Source of the DNA: Novosphingobium sp. | GTDB taxonomy: Bacteria; Pseudomonadota; Alphaproteobacteria; Sphingomonadales; Sphingomonadaceae | Assembly: GCA_021299075.1 (NCBI GenBank) | Contig: JAJTFU010000110.1 | Location: 1 to 6,666, forward strand | Length of the DNA stretch: 6,666 nt | Reading direction: 5' to 3' | Shown here: piece after piece, positions 1 to 6,666 of the stretch | Position numbering within the stretch: position 1 is the stretch's first letter | How the letters are laid out: each line of letters starts with the position of its first letter | Notes under the pieces: generated by a model | The model's input: only the letters and a program-made list of their open reading frames with translations | Told to the model about the DNA's origin: nothing | Database searches by the model: none | Translations under genes and position numbers: made by a program

Positions 1-849
1 CGGGTCGCCGGCAGTCACGGTCAAGGTGTGGATGCGCGCCAGCGGGGTCAGGTTGTAGCGCTTCAGCGCTTCTTCCGAGACGACCAGCGCGGCCGAGGAA
101 CCATCGCAGATCTGGCTGGAAGTGGCGGCGGTCAGCGCGCCGCCTTCCTGCAGCAGCTTGACCCCGGCGATGCCTTCCAGCGTGGCGTCCATGCGGATGC
201 CTTCGTCCACAGTGTGCCACTGCTTGCCCTCAGGCGTTTCGATCTCGATCGGCACGATCTCGTTCTTGAAGGCCCCGGCCTCGGTCGCAGCCTTGGCGCG
301 CAGGTGGCTGGTGAGCGCAAACTGGTCGAGCTGGTCCTTGGTGAAGCCGTGCTTCTTGACGATCATCTCCGCGCCCATGAACTGCGACCAGGAGACGCCC
401 GGATACTTTTCCTCAAGACCGGGCGACTTGTAGTTCCCCAGCCCCTCCTTCATGTGGAAGATCGCGGTCGAGCCCATCGGCACACGGGTCATGCTTTCGA
501 TACCGGCGGCGATGACCACGTCCTGCGTGCCGCTCATCACGGCCTGCGCCGCAAACTGGATCGCCTGCTGCGAGGAACCGCACTGGCGGTCAATCGTCAC
601 CGCCGGGGTCGACTGCGGCAGCAGCTTCGAGGCGAGCACGGCGTTGCGGCCAACCTGGCCGGCCTGCTGACCACCCTGGCTGACGCAGCCCATCACGACA
701 TCGTCAACGCCATTGGGATCGATCCCGGTGCGCGCAACCAGCGCATCGAGCGCGGCGGCGGCGAGATCCACGGGGTGCACCCCGGCCAGGCGCCCGCCAC
801 GGCGGCCGCCGGCGGTGCGCACGGCATCAACGATATAGGCAGTAGCCAT
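1..849 (-). CDS. Thiolase (acetyl-CoA acetyltransferase / 3-ketoacyl-CoA thiolase), C-terminus cut by window edge
   Basis: Thiolases cleave a 3-ketoacyl-CoA with free CoA, releasing acetyl-CoA, or run the reverse condensation, in the cytoplasm. The minus strand reads open from an ATG at 847-849 to base 1, giving 283 codons of a family usually near 390. It opens MATAYIVDAVRTAGGRRGG, typical of thiolases. The nucleophile is Cys90 (codon 580-582) in DRQCGSSQQAI, followed by AGIESMTRVPMG (residues 115-126) and SSQICDGSSAA (residues 244-254). The downstream conserved His and the second Cys (GHP and CxGxG motifs) lie outside the window, so completeness of the active site cannot be judged. The start is backed by a purine-rich AGGAAGAAGGA at 859-869, nine bases from the ATG. 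The DRQCGSSQQA and SSQICDGSSA wording resembles the FadA6-like thiolases of actinobacterial steroid-ring breakdown and many sphingomonad homologues. That is similarity from memory, so the substrate stays open. The gene is transcribed away from the receptor gene and may begin an operon continuing left of the window. Confidence 0.93.
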   Translation of the reverse strand, partial: MATAYIVDAVRTAGGRRGGRLAGVHPVDLAAAALDALVARTGIDPNGVDDVVMGCVSQGGQQAGQVGRNAVLASKLLPQSTPAVTIDRQCGSSQQAIQFAAQAVMSGTQDVVIAAGIESMTRVPMGSTAIFHMKEGLGNYKSPGLEEKYPGVSWSQFMGAEMIVKKHGFTKDQLDQFALTSHLRAKAATEAGAFKNEIVPIEIETPEGKQWHTVDEGIRMDATLEGIAGVKLLQEGGALTAATSSQICDGSSAALVVSEEALKRYNLTPLARIHTLTVTAGDP

Positions 850-880
850 CGGTCCGATTCCTTCTTCCTGCAAGGTATGT

Positions 881-896
881 TTAATCGATCGATTAA
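881..896. promoter_or_regulatory. Perfect 16-bp palindrome, candidate repressor operator
   Basis: TTAATCGATCGATTAA is its own reverse complement over all 16 bases, and symmetry stops exactly at its ends. It is AT-rich within a GC-rich surrounding, lies 31 bases upstream of the thiolase ATG, and covers the place where the -10 element of the candidate thiolase promoter should fall. A short gapless dyad at that position is the usual form of an operator for a dimeric helix-turn-helix repressor. TetR-family regulators commonly control acyl-CoA catabolism genes this way. No regulator gene is visible in the window, so the family is inferred only. Confidence 0.6.
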
Positions 897-918
897 GGGG
901 CTGTCAGCGGAGCGTCAA
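890..918 (-). promoter_or_regulatory. Candidate sigma-70 promoter for the thiolase gene
   Basis: On the minus strand TTGACG (918-913) is a good -35 element, and a 17-base spacer leads to TAATCG (895-890), a weak -10. A 16-base spacer would give TTAATC instead. Alphaproteobacterial promoters often keep a strong TTGAC and a loose -10. The -10 falls inside the palindrome, which would suit repression by blocking polymerase. Transcription would start roughly 30 bases upstream of the ATG, leaving room for the ribosome binding site at 859-869. This is inferred by eye only. Confidence 0.4.
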
Positions 919-966
919 GCGCCCATCGCGGGCGGCGCGGCCTTCGGCGAGCGATGCCCAGCGCCC

Positions 967-993
967 GCCGTGTTGTAAAAAGACAACAGCGGC
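967..993. other. Bulged inverted repeat in the intergenic region
   Basis: The arms TGTTGT (971-976) and ACAACA (983-988) are perfect complements around a six-base AAAAAG centre. The pairing extends with GCCG (967-970) and CGGC (990-993) if G989 is bulged, giving ten pairs in all. No T-run follows on either strand, so it does not look like an intrinsic terminator. It could be a second operator serving either gene, a structure in the receptor leader if transcription starts upstream of it, or chance. Confidence 0.35.
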
Positions 994-1114
994 ATGCAAT
1001 CCTGTACCTAGCCTTAATTCCAATTGCGCCGCGAGTAGTCTTATTTCAGGAAGCCTCATCCGGCTCTCTGGGGCCAGAAGGGTGATTCCCTCTCCAAGGG
1101 CGTTCATCACATGC

Positions 1115-1137
1115 TTATCCGGCCAAAAGCCGGGTAA
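1115..1137 (+). other. Hairpin in the receptor mRNA leader
   Basis: TTATCCGGC (1115-1123) pairs with GCCGGGTAA (1129-1137) around a CAAAA loop, giving nine pairs with a single U-G wobble in RNA. It ends five bases before the ribosome binding site and leaves that site exposed. It may stabilise the transcript or insulate the start region. It is not followed by a T-run, so it is not a terminator. The structure is seen directly and its role is unknown. Confidence 0.45.
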
Positions 1138-1142
1138 AGATC

Positions 1143-1148
1143 AAGGGG
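1143..1148 (+). promoter_or_regulatory. Ribosome binding site of the TonB-dependent receptor
   Basis: AAGGGG sits eight bases before the ATG at 1157. It settles the start: the longer in-frame reading from a GTG at 1082 would put 25 polar residues ahead of a well-formed signal peptide and has no comparable spacing support. Confidence 0.7.
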
Positions 1149-1156
1149 CTATATCA

Positions 1157-4100
1157 ATGAAGTTCTTCAGCAAGTCCGCGCTGCTTCGCGCGACCAGCCT
1201 TGAAAGCGCCGCGTTGGCGGTTGCTGTTCTGGGCGTGGCCACCATCGCCACCCCCGCCGCCGCGCAGGATGCTCTGCCGCAAGCCGCAGAATGTTCCGAT
1301 GAAAACAACAACAGTGTCTGCGACGCGGAAGAAACCAACACCATCATCGTGACCGGCTCGCGCATTCCGCGCCCGAACCTGAGCTCGACAGTTCCAATCA
1401 CCTCGATCGGCGGTGAAACCTTCCTGAAGCAGGGTCAGACCAACATTGGTGACACCCTGAACGACCTGCCCCAGCTGCGCAGCACCTTTGCCCAGCAGAA
1501 CCCGGGCCTGGGCATCGGTATCGCCGGCCTCAACCTGCTTGACCTTCGCGGCCTTGGCACACAGCGCACCCTGGTGCTGGTCAACGGTCGCCGTCACGTT
1601 GCGGCCGACATTCTCAACAACGCCGTTTCGCCTGACGTTAACAGCATCCCGAACGACCTGATTGAGCGTGTTGACATCGTCACCGGCGGCAACTCGGCGA
1701 TCTACGGCTCGGACGCGATCGCGGGCGTGGTGAACTTCGTGCTGCGCCGCAGCTACGATGGGATCCAGCTACGCGCATCCGCTGGCATCGCCGAAGCCGG
1801 CTTTGGCGGCAACCAGTATGCCTCGGCCATGTGGGGCAAGAACTTCAGCGACGGCGCCGGCAACATCACGCTTCACGGTGAATATGCCCGAACCGATCGC
1901 GTTTTCGCGTCCGACGTTCCGGCGTTCCGTAGCAACGACAACTATGGCACGGTTGATCTCGACGGCGGCGCTGGCATCTTGTTCGGCGGCGACGGGTTCC
2001 CTGACACGCAGTTCTTCAGGAACCTCAGCAGCACGACGATCCACTATAACGGCCTCGTTCCGGTCAACCAGCGCAACATTCCTGGCGCGGGCGCCTGCGG
2101 CAATGCCACTACCTCGAACAACGGCGGTCCGAACAACCTGGGCGTAGCCTTCAACTGCACTTATTTCTTCAGCCCCGAAGGCCGCCTGACTGCGCAAACT
2201 GGCACCCGCTTCGGCACCGGCATCAACAGCGGTATTTACGACAGCAACGGCCAGACCGGCCGCGAAGGTAACACCGTCTCGGTCCTGCCATTCACCGAAC
2301 GCATGAACTTCAACCTGCTGGCGCGTTATGAATTCTCGCCCGCCGCTGAAGTCTTCCTTGAAGCTAAGTGGAACCGCGTCAATGCGCTCGGCAACAACGC
2401 CGGTCCGTCATTTGTCCAGGGCACTGGCGGCACGGTCGACTTCCGTGAACGCACGCGTCTCGACAACCCGTTCTTGAACGCCGCTGACCGCACTCTGCTG
2501 TCCAACGCGATCCTGGCTTCGGGCTGCCGCTCGGACCTGCTGGTTACCTGCGCGAACAACCCGGTTTCCGCAACCAATCCTCTTGGCGGTAACCTGACCG
2601 CGACCGACATCGCCAACATCGCCAACGGCAGCTATCGCTTCGTGGTCGCCCGCAACCTGCTCGATGTGGGTCTGCGTGACGAGCGGTTCCAGCGCGATAC
2701 CTGGCGCGCCGTCCTGGGCGTGCGCGGGACCTTCAACACCGACTGGACTTACGAAATCTCGGCCAACTACGGTCAGTTCCGTCAAGACGTCACCACTGAC
2801 GGCTTCATCGATCGTCAGCGCTTCGCGCTCGCGATGGATGCCGGCCGCAACCCGGTGACCGGCCAAATCCAGTGCCGTTCGCAGTTCGATCCGGCCTCGG
2901 CCGTGCCACTGGTCGGCTTTGCCGGTTCGGCAACGGTCAACGCGGCCCGTTTGGCTGCCGATATCGCGGCCTGCGTCCCCTACAATCCGTTCGGTGCGCC
3001 GGACAACAGTGCGTCGGTTGCATATTTCGCGCGCACCTTTACCGCGAAGGCGGGCCTGTCGCAGTTCGTCGGCTCGGCCTTCATGTCGGGTGACACGAGC
3101 GGGTTTTTTAACCTGCCGGGCGGCCCGGTCAGTTTCGCGCTGGGCGGCGAATACCGCCGTGAAACCGCGTTCTACGAGCAGGACAAGTTCGTCACCGACG
3201 GCTTCACCAATGGCGTCTCCATCCCGCCGTTCAATCCGCCACCTTTCGAAGTGAAGGAAGCCTACGGCGAAATCCGCCTACCGCTGCTGAAGGACATTCC
3301 GCTGATCCAGGAACTGACTGTGAGCGGCGCTGCCCGTGTTGCCCAGTACCAAGGCAAAGTTGGCACGAAGTGGTCGTACAACGCCGGGGTTGACTGGACC
3401 CCGGTGTCGGACATTCGCTTCCGCGCCAACTACAGCCGCGCGGTGCGAGCGCCGAACGTTTCGGAAACCGGCTTCCCGCTGGTGCCGAACTTCTCGAATG
3501 GTTTTGTCGATCCGTGCAACCCGAACAGCATTGGCACCGGCCTTCGTCAACAGAACTGCCTGGCGGATATTGGTGCCACCAACCTGGCGAACATACCGAC
3601 AATCGGCTCGTCGCTGCCGATCGTCAGTGGCTCGAACCCGAACCTGATTTCGGAAGTGTCGGATTCCTACACGGTTGGTGCCGTGATCCAGCCCCGCTGG
3701 ATCCCGAACTTCAGCCTGTCGGTTGACTACTACGACATCACGGTGAAGAACGTGATTGCCAGCATCGCTCCGAACACGCTGGTGAACCTGTGCTACGACA
3801 CGCCGCGTCCCAACATCTTCTGCGGCCAGTTTACCCGGTGGGCTGGTCCGGGCACGGGTCCGCTGGGTGAACTGCCGGGCCGCATTCTCGGCAACTCGCT
3901 GATCAATGCGCCGGTCAACTTCGCAAAGCGTGTCCGCCGCGGGATCGACGTGAATTTCAACTACCGCCACGATTTCGGCTGGTTGGATTTCAGCACGGAC
4001 GTGATCTACACGCACAGCCTGATCAGCAGCAACTACCAGGATCCGACCAATCCGAACTTCGAATCGCGTATTCTGGGTCAGTTGGGCGATCCGAAGGACG

Positions 4101-4459
4101 AGTTCCGCTGGGACTTCAACTTCGGCGTAGGTCCGGTCACGCTGGGTTATCGCACCCGTTACATCGGGCCGATGCTGATCACCGGTTACAACAACCTGTT
4201 CCCGCTGAATGGTTTGGATCCGCAGAACGTTGACGCCTTCCCGGTCACTCGGTTCCCGCGGGTGTGGTACCACGATCTGCGCGTCGACATCGACGTGAAG
4301 AAGGACGCCAACGGCAACTCGCTGCTGCTGTACATGGGCGTCGACAACTTCATGAACCAGGGCGTACCAAAGGGCGCGACCACTGCCACCGGTTCGGGTA
4401 GCGCGATCTACTCGTTCCGCGGCCGGACCTTCTTCGCTGGCGCCCGCGCTCGCTTCTGA
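1157..4459 (+). CDS. TonB-dependent outer-membrane receptor, 1100 residues
   Basis: This family takes up scarce or bulky ligands (siderophores, vitamins, sugars, aromatic or other carbon sources) across the outer membrane, powered by TonB-ExbB-ExbD. The N-terminus is a Sec signal peptide with Lys2 and Lys6, a hydrophobic core and a likely cut after Ala36 in TPAAAQ. A short linker with Cys46 and Cys55 follows, then a TonB box (TIIVTGSRI, residues 62-70). The plug runs from about 75 to 210 and contains LRGLGTQRTLVLVNGRRH and IYGSDAIAGVVNFVL. The rest is the barrel with long Asn/Gly-rich loops; landmarks are RANYSRAVRAPNVSE, SEVSDSYTVGAV and the final FFAGARARF, whose terminal Phe fits BAM-mediated insertion. 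Length matches the large receptors common in sphingomonads, caulobacters and xanthomonads. All twelve cysteines fall in six near neighbours. It is complete, followed by a terminator, and divergent from a thiolase gene, which hints at uptake of a catabolised substrate. The ligand cannot be told from sequence; no Fur-like site was seen. Confidence 0.95.
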   Translation: MKFFSKSALLRATSLESAALAVAVLGVATIATPAAAQDALPQAAECSDENNNSVCDAEETNTIIVTGSRIPRPNLSSTVPITSIGGETFLKQGQTNIGDTLNDLPQLRSTFAQQNPGLGIGIAGLNLLDLRGLGTQRTLVLVNGRRHVAADILNNAVSPDVNSIPNDLIERVDIVTGGNSAIYGSDAIAGVVNFVLRRSYDGIQLRASAGIAEAGFGGNQYASAMWGKNFSDGAGNITLHGEYARTDRVFASDVPAFRSNDNYGTVDLDGGAGILFGGDGFPDTQFFRNLSSTTIHYNGLVPVNQRNIPGAGACGNATTSNNGGPNNLGVAFNCTYFFSPEGRLTAQTGTRFGTGINSGIYDSNGQTGREGNTVSVLPFTERMNFNLLARYEFSPAAEVFLEAKWNRVNALGNNAGPSFVQGTGGTVDFRERTRLDNPFLNAADRTLLSNAILASGCRSDLLVTCANNPVSATNPLGGNLTATDIANIANGSYRFVVARNLLDVGLRDERFQRDTWRAVLGVRGTFNTDWTYEISANYGQFRQDVTTDGFIDRQRFALAMDAGRNPVTGQIQCRSQFDPASAVPLVGFAGSATVNAARLAADIAACVPYNPFGAPDNSASVAYFARTFTAKAGLSQFVGSAFMSGDTSGFFNLPGGPVSFALGGEYRRETAFYEQDKFVTDGFTNGVSIPPFNPPPFEVKEAYGEIRLPLLKDIPLIQELTVSGAARVAQYQGKVGTKWSYNAGVDWTPVSDIRFRANYSRAVRAPNVSETGFPLVPNFSNGFVDPCNPNSIGTGLRQQNCLADIGATNLANIPTIGSSLPIVSGSNPNLISEVSDSYTVGAVIQPRWIPNFSLSVDYYDITVKNVIASIAPNTLVNLCYDTPRPNIFCGQFTRWAGPGTGPLGELPGRILGNSLINAPVNFAKRVRRGIDVNFNYRHDFGWLDFSTDVIYTHSLISSNYQDPTNPNFESRILGQLGDPKDEFRWDFNFGVGPVTLGYRTRYIGPMLITGYNNLFPLNGLDPQNVDAFPVTRFPRVWYHDLRVDIDVKKDANGNSLLLYMGVDNFMNQGVPKGATTATGSGSAIYSFRGRTFFAGARARF

Positions 4460-4483
4460 TCGTCCTGCCCAAGGCAAAAGTTC

Positions 4484-4517
4484 GGGGGCCGGAACGCAAG
4501 TTCCAGCCCCCTTCTTT
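4484..4517. terminator. Rho-independent terminator between convergent genes, probably bidirectional
   Basis: GGGGGC (4484-4489) and GGAAC (4491-4495) pair with GTTCC (4500-4504) and GCCCCC (4506-4511), giving eleven GC-rich pairs with one C/A mismatch. The loop is GCAA, a stable GNRA tetraloop. The plus strand continues TTCTTT, a short U-rich tail. The minus strand continues GAACTTTTG, so the same stem could also end the clpB transcript. It begins 24 bases after the receptor stop and ends 19 bases from the clpB stop. Confidence 0.85.
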
Positions 4518-4536
4518 ATGCTGCAAACTGACCAGC

Positions 4537-6666
4537 TCAGACGGTGATAGTCAGCGCTCCATCACCCTCGTCGATCTTCACCGTGCTGCCATCGGGAACC
4601 TCCCCGCCCAGCAGCTTTTCGGCCAGTGGATCCTGCAGGTAGCGCTGCACCGCCCGCTTCAAGGGCCGCGCGCCATAGACCGGACCGTAGCCGACCCGGC
4701 CTAGCCAGCGCTTGGCGGCATCGGTCAGCTCGAGCACGATCTTGCGATCCTTGAGCAGCTTGGCCACCCGGCCAACCTGGATCTCGACGATCGGGGCCAT
4801 GTGCTCCACGCCCAGGCGGTGGAACAGGATGATCTCGTCCAGCCGGTTCAGTAATTCAGGGCGGAAATGCCCGCGCACGACTTCCATCACCTGCGGCTCG
4901 ACGCTTTCAACGTCCTGCCCGTCTTCCAGGTTGGCCAGATACTGGCTGCCCAGGTTGCTGGTCAGGATGATCAGCGTGTTGGTGAAATCCACCTGGCGGC
5001 CCTGCCCGTCGGTCAGGCGCCCGTCATCGAGCACCTGCAGCAGCACGTTGAACACGTCGCTGTGCGCCTTCTCAACCTCGTCGAACAGCACGACTTGATA
5101 GGGCCGCCGCCGCACCGCTTCGGTCAGCACGCCGCCTTCCTCATAGCCGACATAGCCCGGAGGCGCGCCGATCAGGCGGGCGACCGAATGCTTCTCCATG
5201 AACTCCGACATGTCGATGCGGACCATCGCCGTGTCATCGTCGAACAGGAAGCCGGCCAGCGCCTTGGTCAGCTCGGTCTTGCCGACGCCCGTCGGGCCGA
5301 GGAACAGGAACGAGCCCAGCGGCCGGTTCGGATCCTGCAGGCCGGCACGAGCGCGTCGGACGGCCTTGGACACGGCGATCACCGCGTCCTGCTGACCGAT
5401 CACGCGCTGGCCGATCACTTCTTCCATCTTGAGCAGCTTTTCGCGCTCGCCCTCCATCATCCGGTCGACCGGAATTCCGGTCCACTTGCTGACAACCGAG
5501 GCGATGTCGTCGGCGGTGACTTCCTCACGCAGCAGCGCATTCACGCTCGCGCCCTGGGCTTCCTCAAGCTGCTTCTCGAGCTCGGGAATGCGCCCGTAGG
5601 ACAGTTCCCCCGCCTTGGCGAGGTCGCCAGCGCGCTGGGCCTGTTCGAGTTCGAGCCGCGCGTGGTCGAGCGCTTCCTTGATCTTGCCTTCGGCAGCGAT
5701 CTTGTCGCGCTCGTTCTGCCAGCGCGTGGTCAGTTCGGCTGACTGCTGCTCGAGATTGGCGAGCTCTTCCTTGAGCGTAGCCAGACGATCCTTCGACGGC
5801 TGATCGCTCTCCTTGGCGAGCGCCAGCTCCTCGATCTTGAGCTGGATGATCCGCCGGTCGAGCACCTCGATTTCTTCGGGCTTGCTTTCCACTTCCATCC
5901 GGATGCGGCTGGCAGCCTCGTCCATCAGGTCGATTGCCTTGTCGGGCAGGAAGCGGTCGGCGATGTAGCGGTTCGACAGCGTCGCCGCGGCGACGATCGC
6001 ATTGTCGGCAATCCGCACGCCGTGGTGCAGCTCGTACTTCTCCTTGAGGCCGCGCAGGATCGAGATCGTGTCCTCAACCGTCGGCTCGCCCACGAAGACC
6101 GGCTGGAAGCGGCGTTGCAGCGCCGGGTCCTTCTCGACGTACTTCTGGTACTCGTCGAGCGTGGTTGCGCCGATGCAGTGCAACTCGCCGCGGGCCAGCG
6201 CGGGCTTTAACAGGTTGGAGGCATCCATCGCCCCCTCGCCCTTGCCCGCCCCGATCAGCGTGCGCATCTCGTCGATGAACAGGATGATCTCGCCTTCGGC
6301 GCCCTTGACCTCGTCAAGCACGGCCTTGAGCCGCTCTTCGAATTCGCCGCGATACTTCGCACCAGCAATGAGGCTGCCCATGTCGAGCGACATCAGGCGG
6401 CGGTCCTTGAGGCTGTCGGGCACGTCGCCATTGGCGATGCGCAGCGCGAGGCCTTCGGCGATCGCGGTCTTGCCCACACCCGGTTCACCGATCAGCGCGG
6501 GGTTGTTCTTGGTGCGGCGCGCCAGGATCTGTACCGTGCGGCGGATTTCCTCATCACGGCCGATCACCGGATCGAGCTTCCCGTCGCGTGCGGCCTGGGT
6601 GAGGTCGCGGGCGTACTTCTTCATGGCGTCATAGGCGTTCTCAGCACTGGCATTGTCGGCCGTGCG
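4537..6666 (-). CDS. clpB: ClpB ATP-dependent disaggregase, N-terminus cut by window edge
   Basis: ClpB is a cytoplasmic hexameric Hsp100 AAA+ chaperone that threads aggregated proteins through its pore together with DnaK. The frame is open from the right edge to TGA at 4537-4539, giving 709 residues of a protein usually near 860. An ATG at 6622-6624 is internal, because the 14 residues before it also match ClpB. Counting from that Met, the first AAA domain has GEPGVGKT (46-53), pore loop AKYRGEFEERL (89-99), Walker B ILFIDE (114-119) and Arg fingers RR (171-172). The coiled-coil middle domain covers about 245-365, including LSYGRIPELE. The second AAA domain has GPTGVGKT (443-450), pore loop GYVGYEEGG (490-498), Walker B VVLFDE (511-516), sensor 1 ILTSN (553-557) and sensor 2 GAR (651-653). 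The middle domain separates it from ClpA and ClpX. Residue 121, normally His, is Arg. The N-terminal substrate domain and any heat-shock promoter lie outside the window. Confidence 0.97.
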   Translation of the reverse strand, partial: RTADNASAENAYDAMKKYARDLTQAARDGKLDPVIGRDEEIRRTVQILARRTKNNPALIGEPGVGKTAIAEGLALRIANGDVPDSLKDRRLMSLDMGSLIAGAKYRGEFEERLKAVLDEVKGAEGEIILFIDEMRTLIGAGKGEGAMDASNLLKPALARGELHCIGATTLDEYQKYVEKDPALQRRFQPVFVGEPTVEDTISILRGLKEKYELHHGVRIADNAIVAAATLSNRYIADRFLPDKAIDLMDEAASRIRMEVESKPEEIEVLDRRIIQLKIEELALAKESDQPSKDRLATLKEELANLEQQSAELTTRWQNERDKIAAEGKIKEALDHARLELEQAQRAGDLAKAGELSYGRIPELEKQLEEAQGASVNALLREEVTADDIASVVSKWTGIPVDRMMEGEREKLLKMEEVIGQRVIGQQDAVIAVSKAVRRARAGLQDPNRPLGSFLFLGPTGVGKTELTKALAGFLFDDDTAMVRIDMSEFMEKHSVARLIGAPPGYVGYEEGGVLTEAVRRRPYQVVLFDEVEKAHSDVFNVLLQVLDDGRLTDGQGRQVDFTNTLIILTSNLGSQYLANLEDGQDVESVEPQVMEVVRGHFRPELLNRLDEIILFHRLGVEHMAPIVEIQVGRVAKLLKDRKIVLELTDAAKRWLGRVGYGPVYGARPLKRAVQRYLQDPLAEKLLGGEVPDGSTVKIDEGDGALTITV

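Larger units (their letters stand above)
850..1156. other. Divergent intergenic control region
   Basis: These 307 bases separate the start codons of the leftward thiolase and the rightward TonB-dependent receptor, so promoters for both genes should lie here. The centre, roughly 971-1050, is visibly more AT-rich than the flanking genes. I see a candidate promoter with an overlapping palindrome on the thiolase side and two hairpins towards the receptor side, listed separately. No convincing -35/-10 pair could be picked for the receptor. I find no tRNA, no riboswitch I recognise, and no convincing small gene. Confidence 0.8.

Noticed and set aside
715..726. Palindrome GGGATCGATCCC.
   Set aside because: It lies within the thiolase coding region and encodes a normal stretch of the protein (TGIDPN); GATC-centred palindromes arise readily from such codons.
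28..978. Long plus-strand open frame of 316 codons opposite the thiolase.
   Set aside because: The minus strand encodes a clear thiolase over the same bases; this frame is Arg/His/Gly-rich with no recognisable domain, as expected of an antisense shadow in GC-rich DNA.
904..1110. Possible 68-residue small protein on the minus strand just upstream of the thiolase.
   Set aside because: The first half uses AT-rich codons unlike the neighbouring genes, no good ribosome binding site was seen, and the frame contains the bulged hairpin and the TTGACG of the candidate promoter. The tail has gene-like composition, so a decayed fragment is not fully excluded.
1082..1156. In-frame GTG at 1082 as an earlier start for the receptor.
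   Set aside because: It would put 25 polar residues before a standard signal peptide, whereas the ATG at 1157 has AAGGGG at proper spacing.
3278..4477. Minus-strand open frame of 399 codons opposite the receptor.
   Set aside because: It mirrors the codon pattern of the receptor barrel, has no recognisable motif, and would run across a clear terminator-flanked gene end. It is an antisense shadow.
4867..5742. Plus-strand open frame of 291 codons opposite clpB.
   Set aside because: It lies wholly inside an unmistakable ClpB coding region and shows only shadow-like composition.
6622..6624. Internal ATG as the start of a short ClpB form, similar in idea to the shorter E. coli product.
   Set aside because: The residues before it match ClpB, no clear ribosome binding site precedes it, and it lies about a dozen residues later than the known E. 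coli internal start.

Overview
The window looks like chromosomal DNA of an alphaproteobacterium, most likely one of the Sphingomonadales (a Novosphingobium, Sphingobium or Erythrobacter relative). The grounds are high GC with strong third-position G/C, a very large TonB-dependent receptor of the type expanded in sphingomonads, and a ClpB and a thiolase whose wording matches that group. The assignment rests on remembered family sequences, not on a search.

There are three protein genes. From the left edge to base 849, on the minus strand, lies the first 283 codons of a thiolase (acetyl-CoA acetyltransferase / 3-ketoacyl-CoA thiolase class) with its nucleophilic cysteine; its C-terminal third is outside the window. 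A 307-base divergent intergenic region (850-1156) follows. It holds the thiolase ribosome binding site, a perfect 16-base palindrome lying over a candidate thiolase promoter, a bulged hairpin, and a hairpin in the leader of the next gene. From 1157 to 4459, on the plus strand, is a complete 1100-residue TonB-dependent outer-membrane receptor with signal peptide, TonB box, plug and barrel. A GC-rich hairpin terminator (4484-4517) separates it from a convergent clpB, whose last 709 codons fill 4537 to the right edge on the minus strand.

The thiolase and the receptor share a control region. A simple reading is that the receptor imports a hydrophobic or otherwise hard-to-take-up carbon source and the thiolase acts in its beta-oxidation-like breakdown, but the substrate cannot be read from the sequence. 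ClpB is a general protein-disaggregating chaperone and is probably unrelated to the other two.

I see no mobile element, CRISPR array, RNA gene, toxin-antitoxin or defence system, and nothing that amounts to a new biological system. The points most worth checking are the palindrome, the pairing of all twelve receptor cysteines, an EF-hand-like loop ahead of the TonB box, and a His-to-Arg change beside the first Walker B motif of ClpB.
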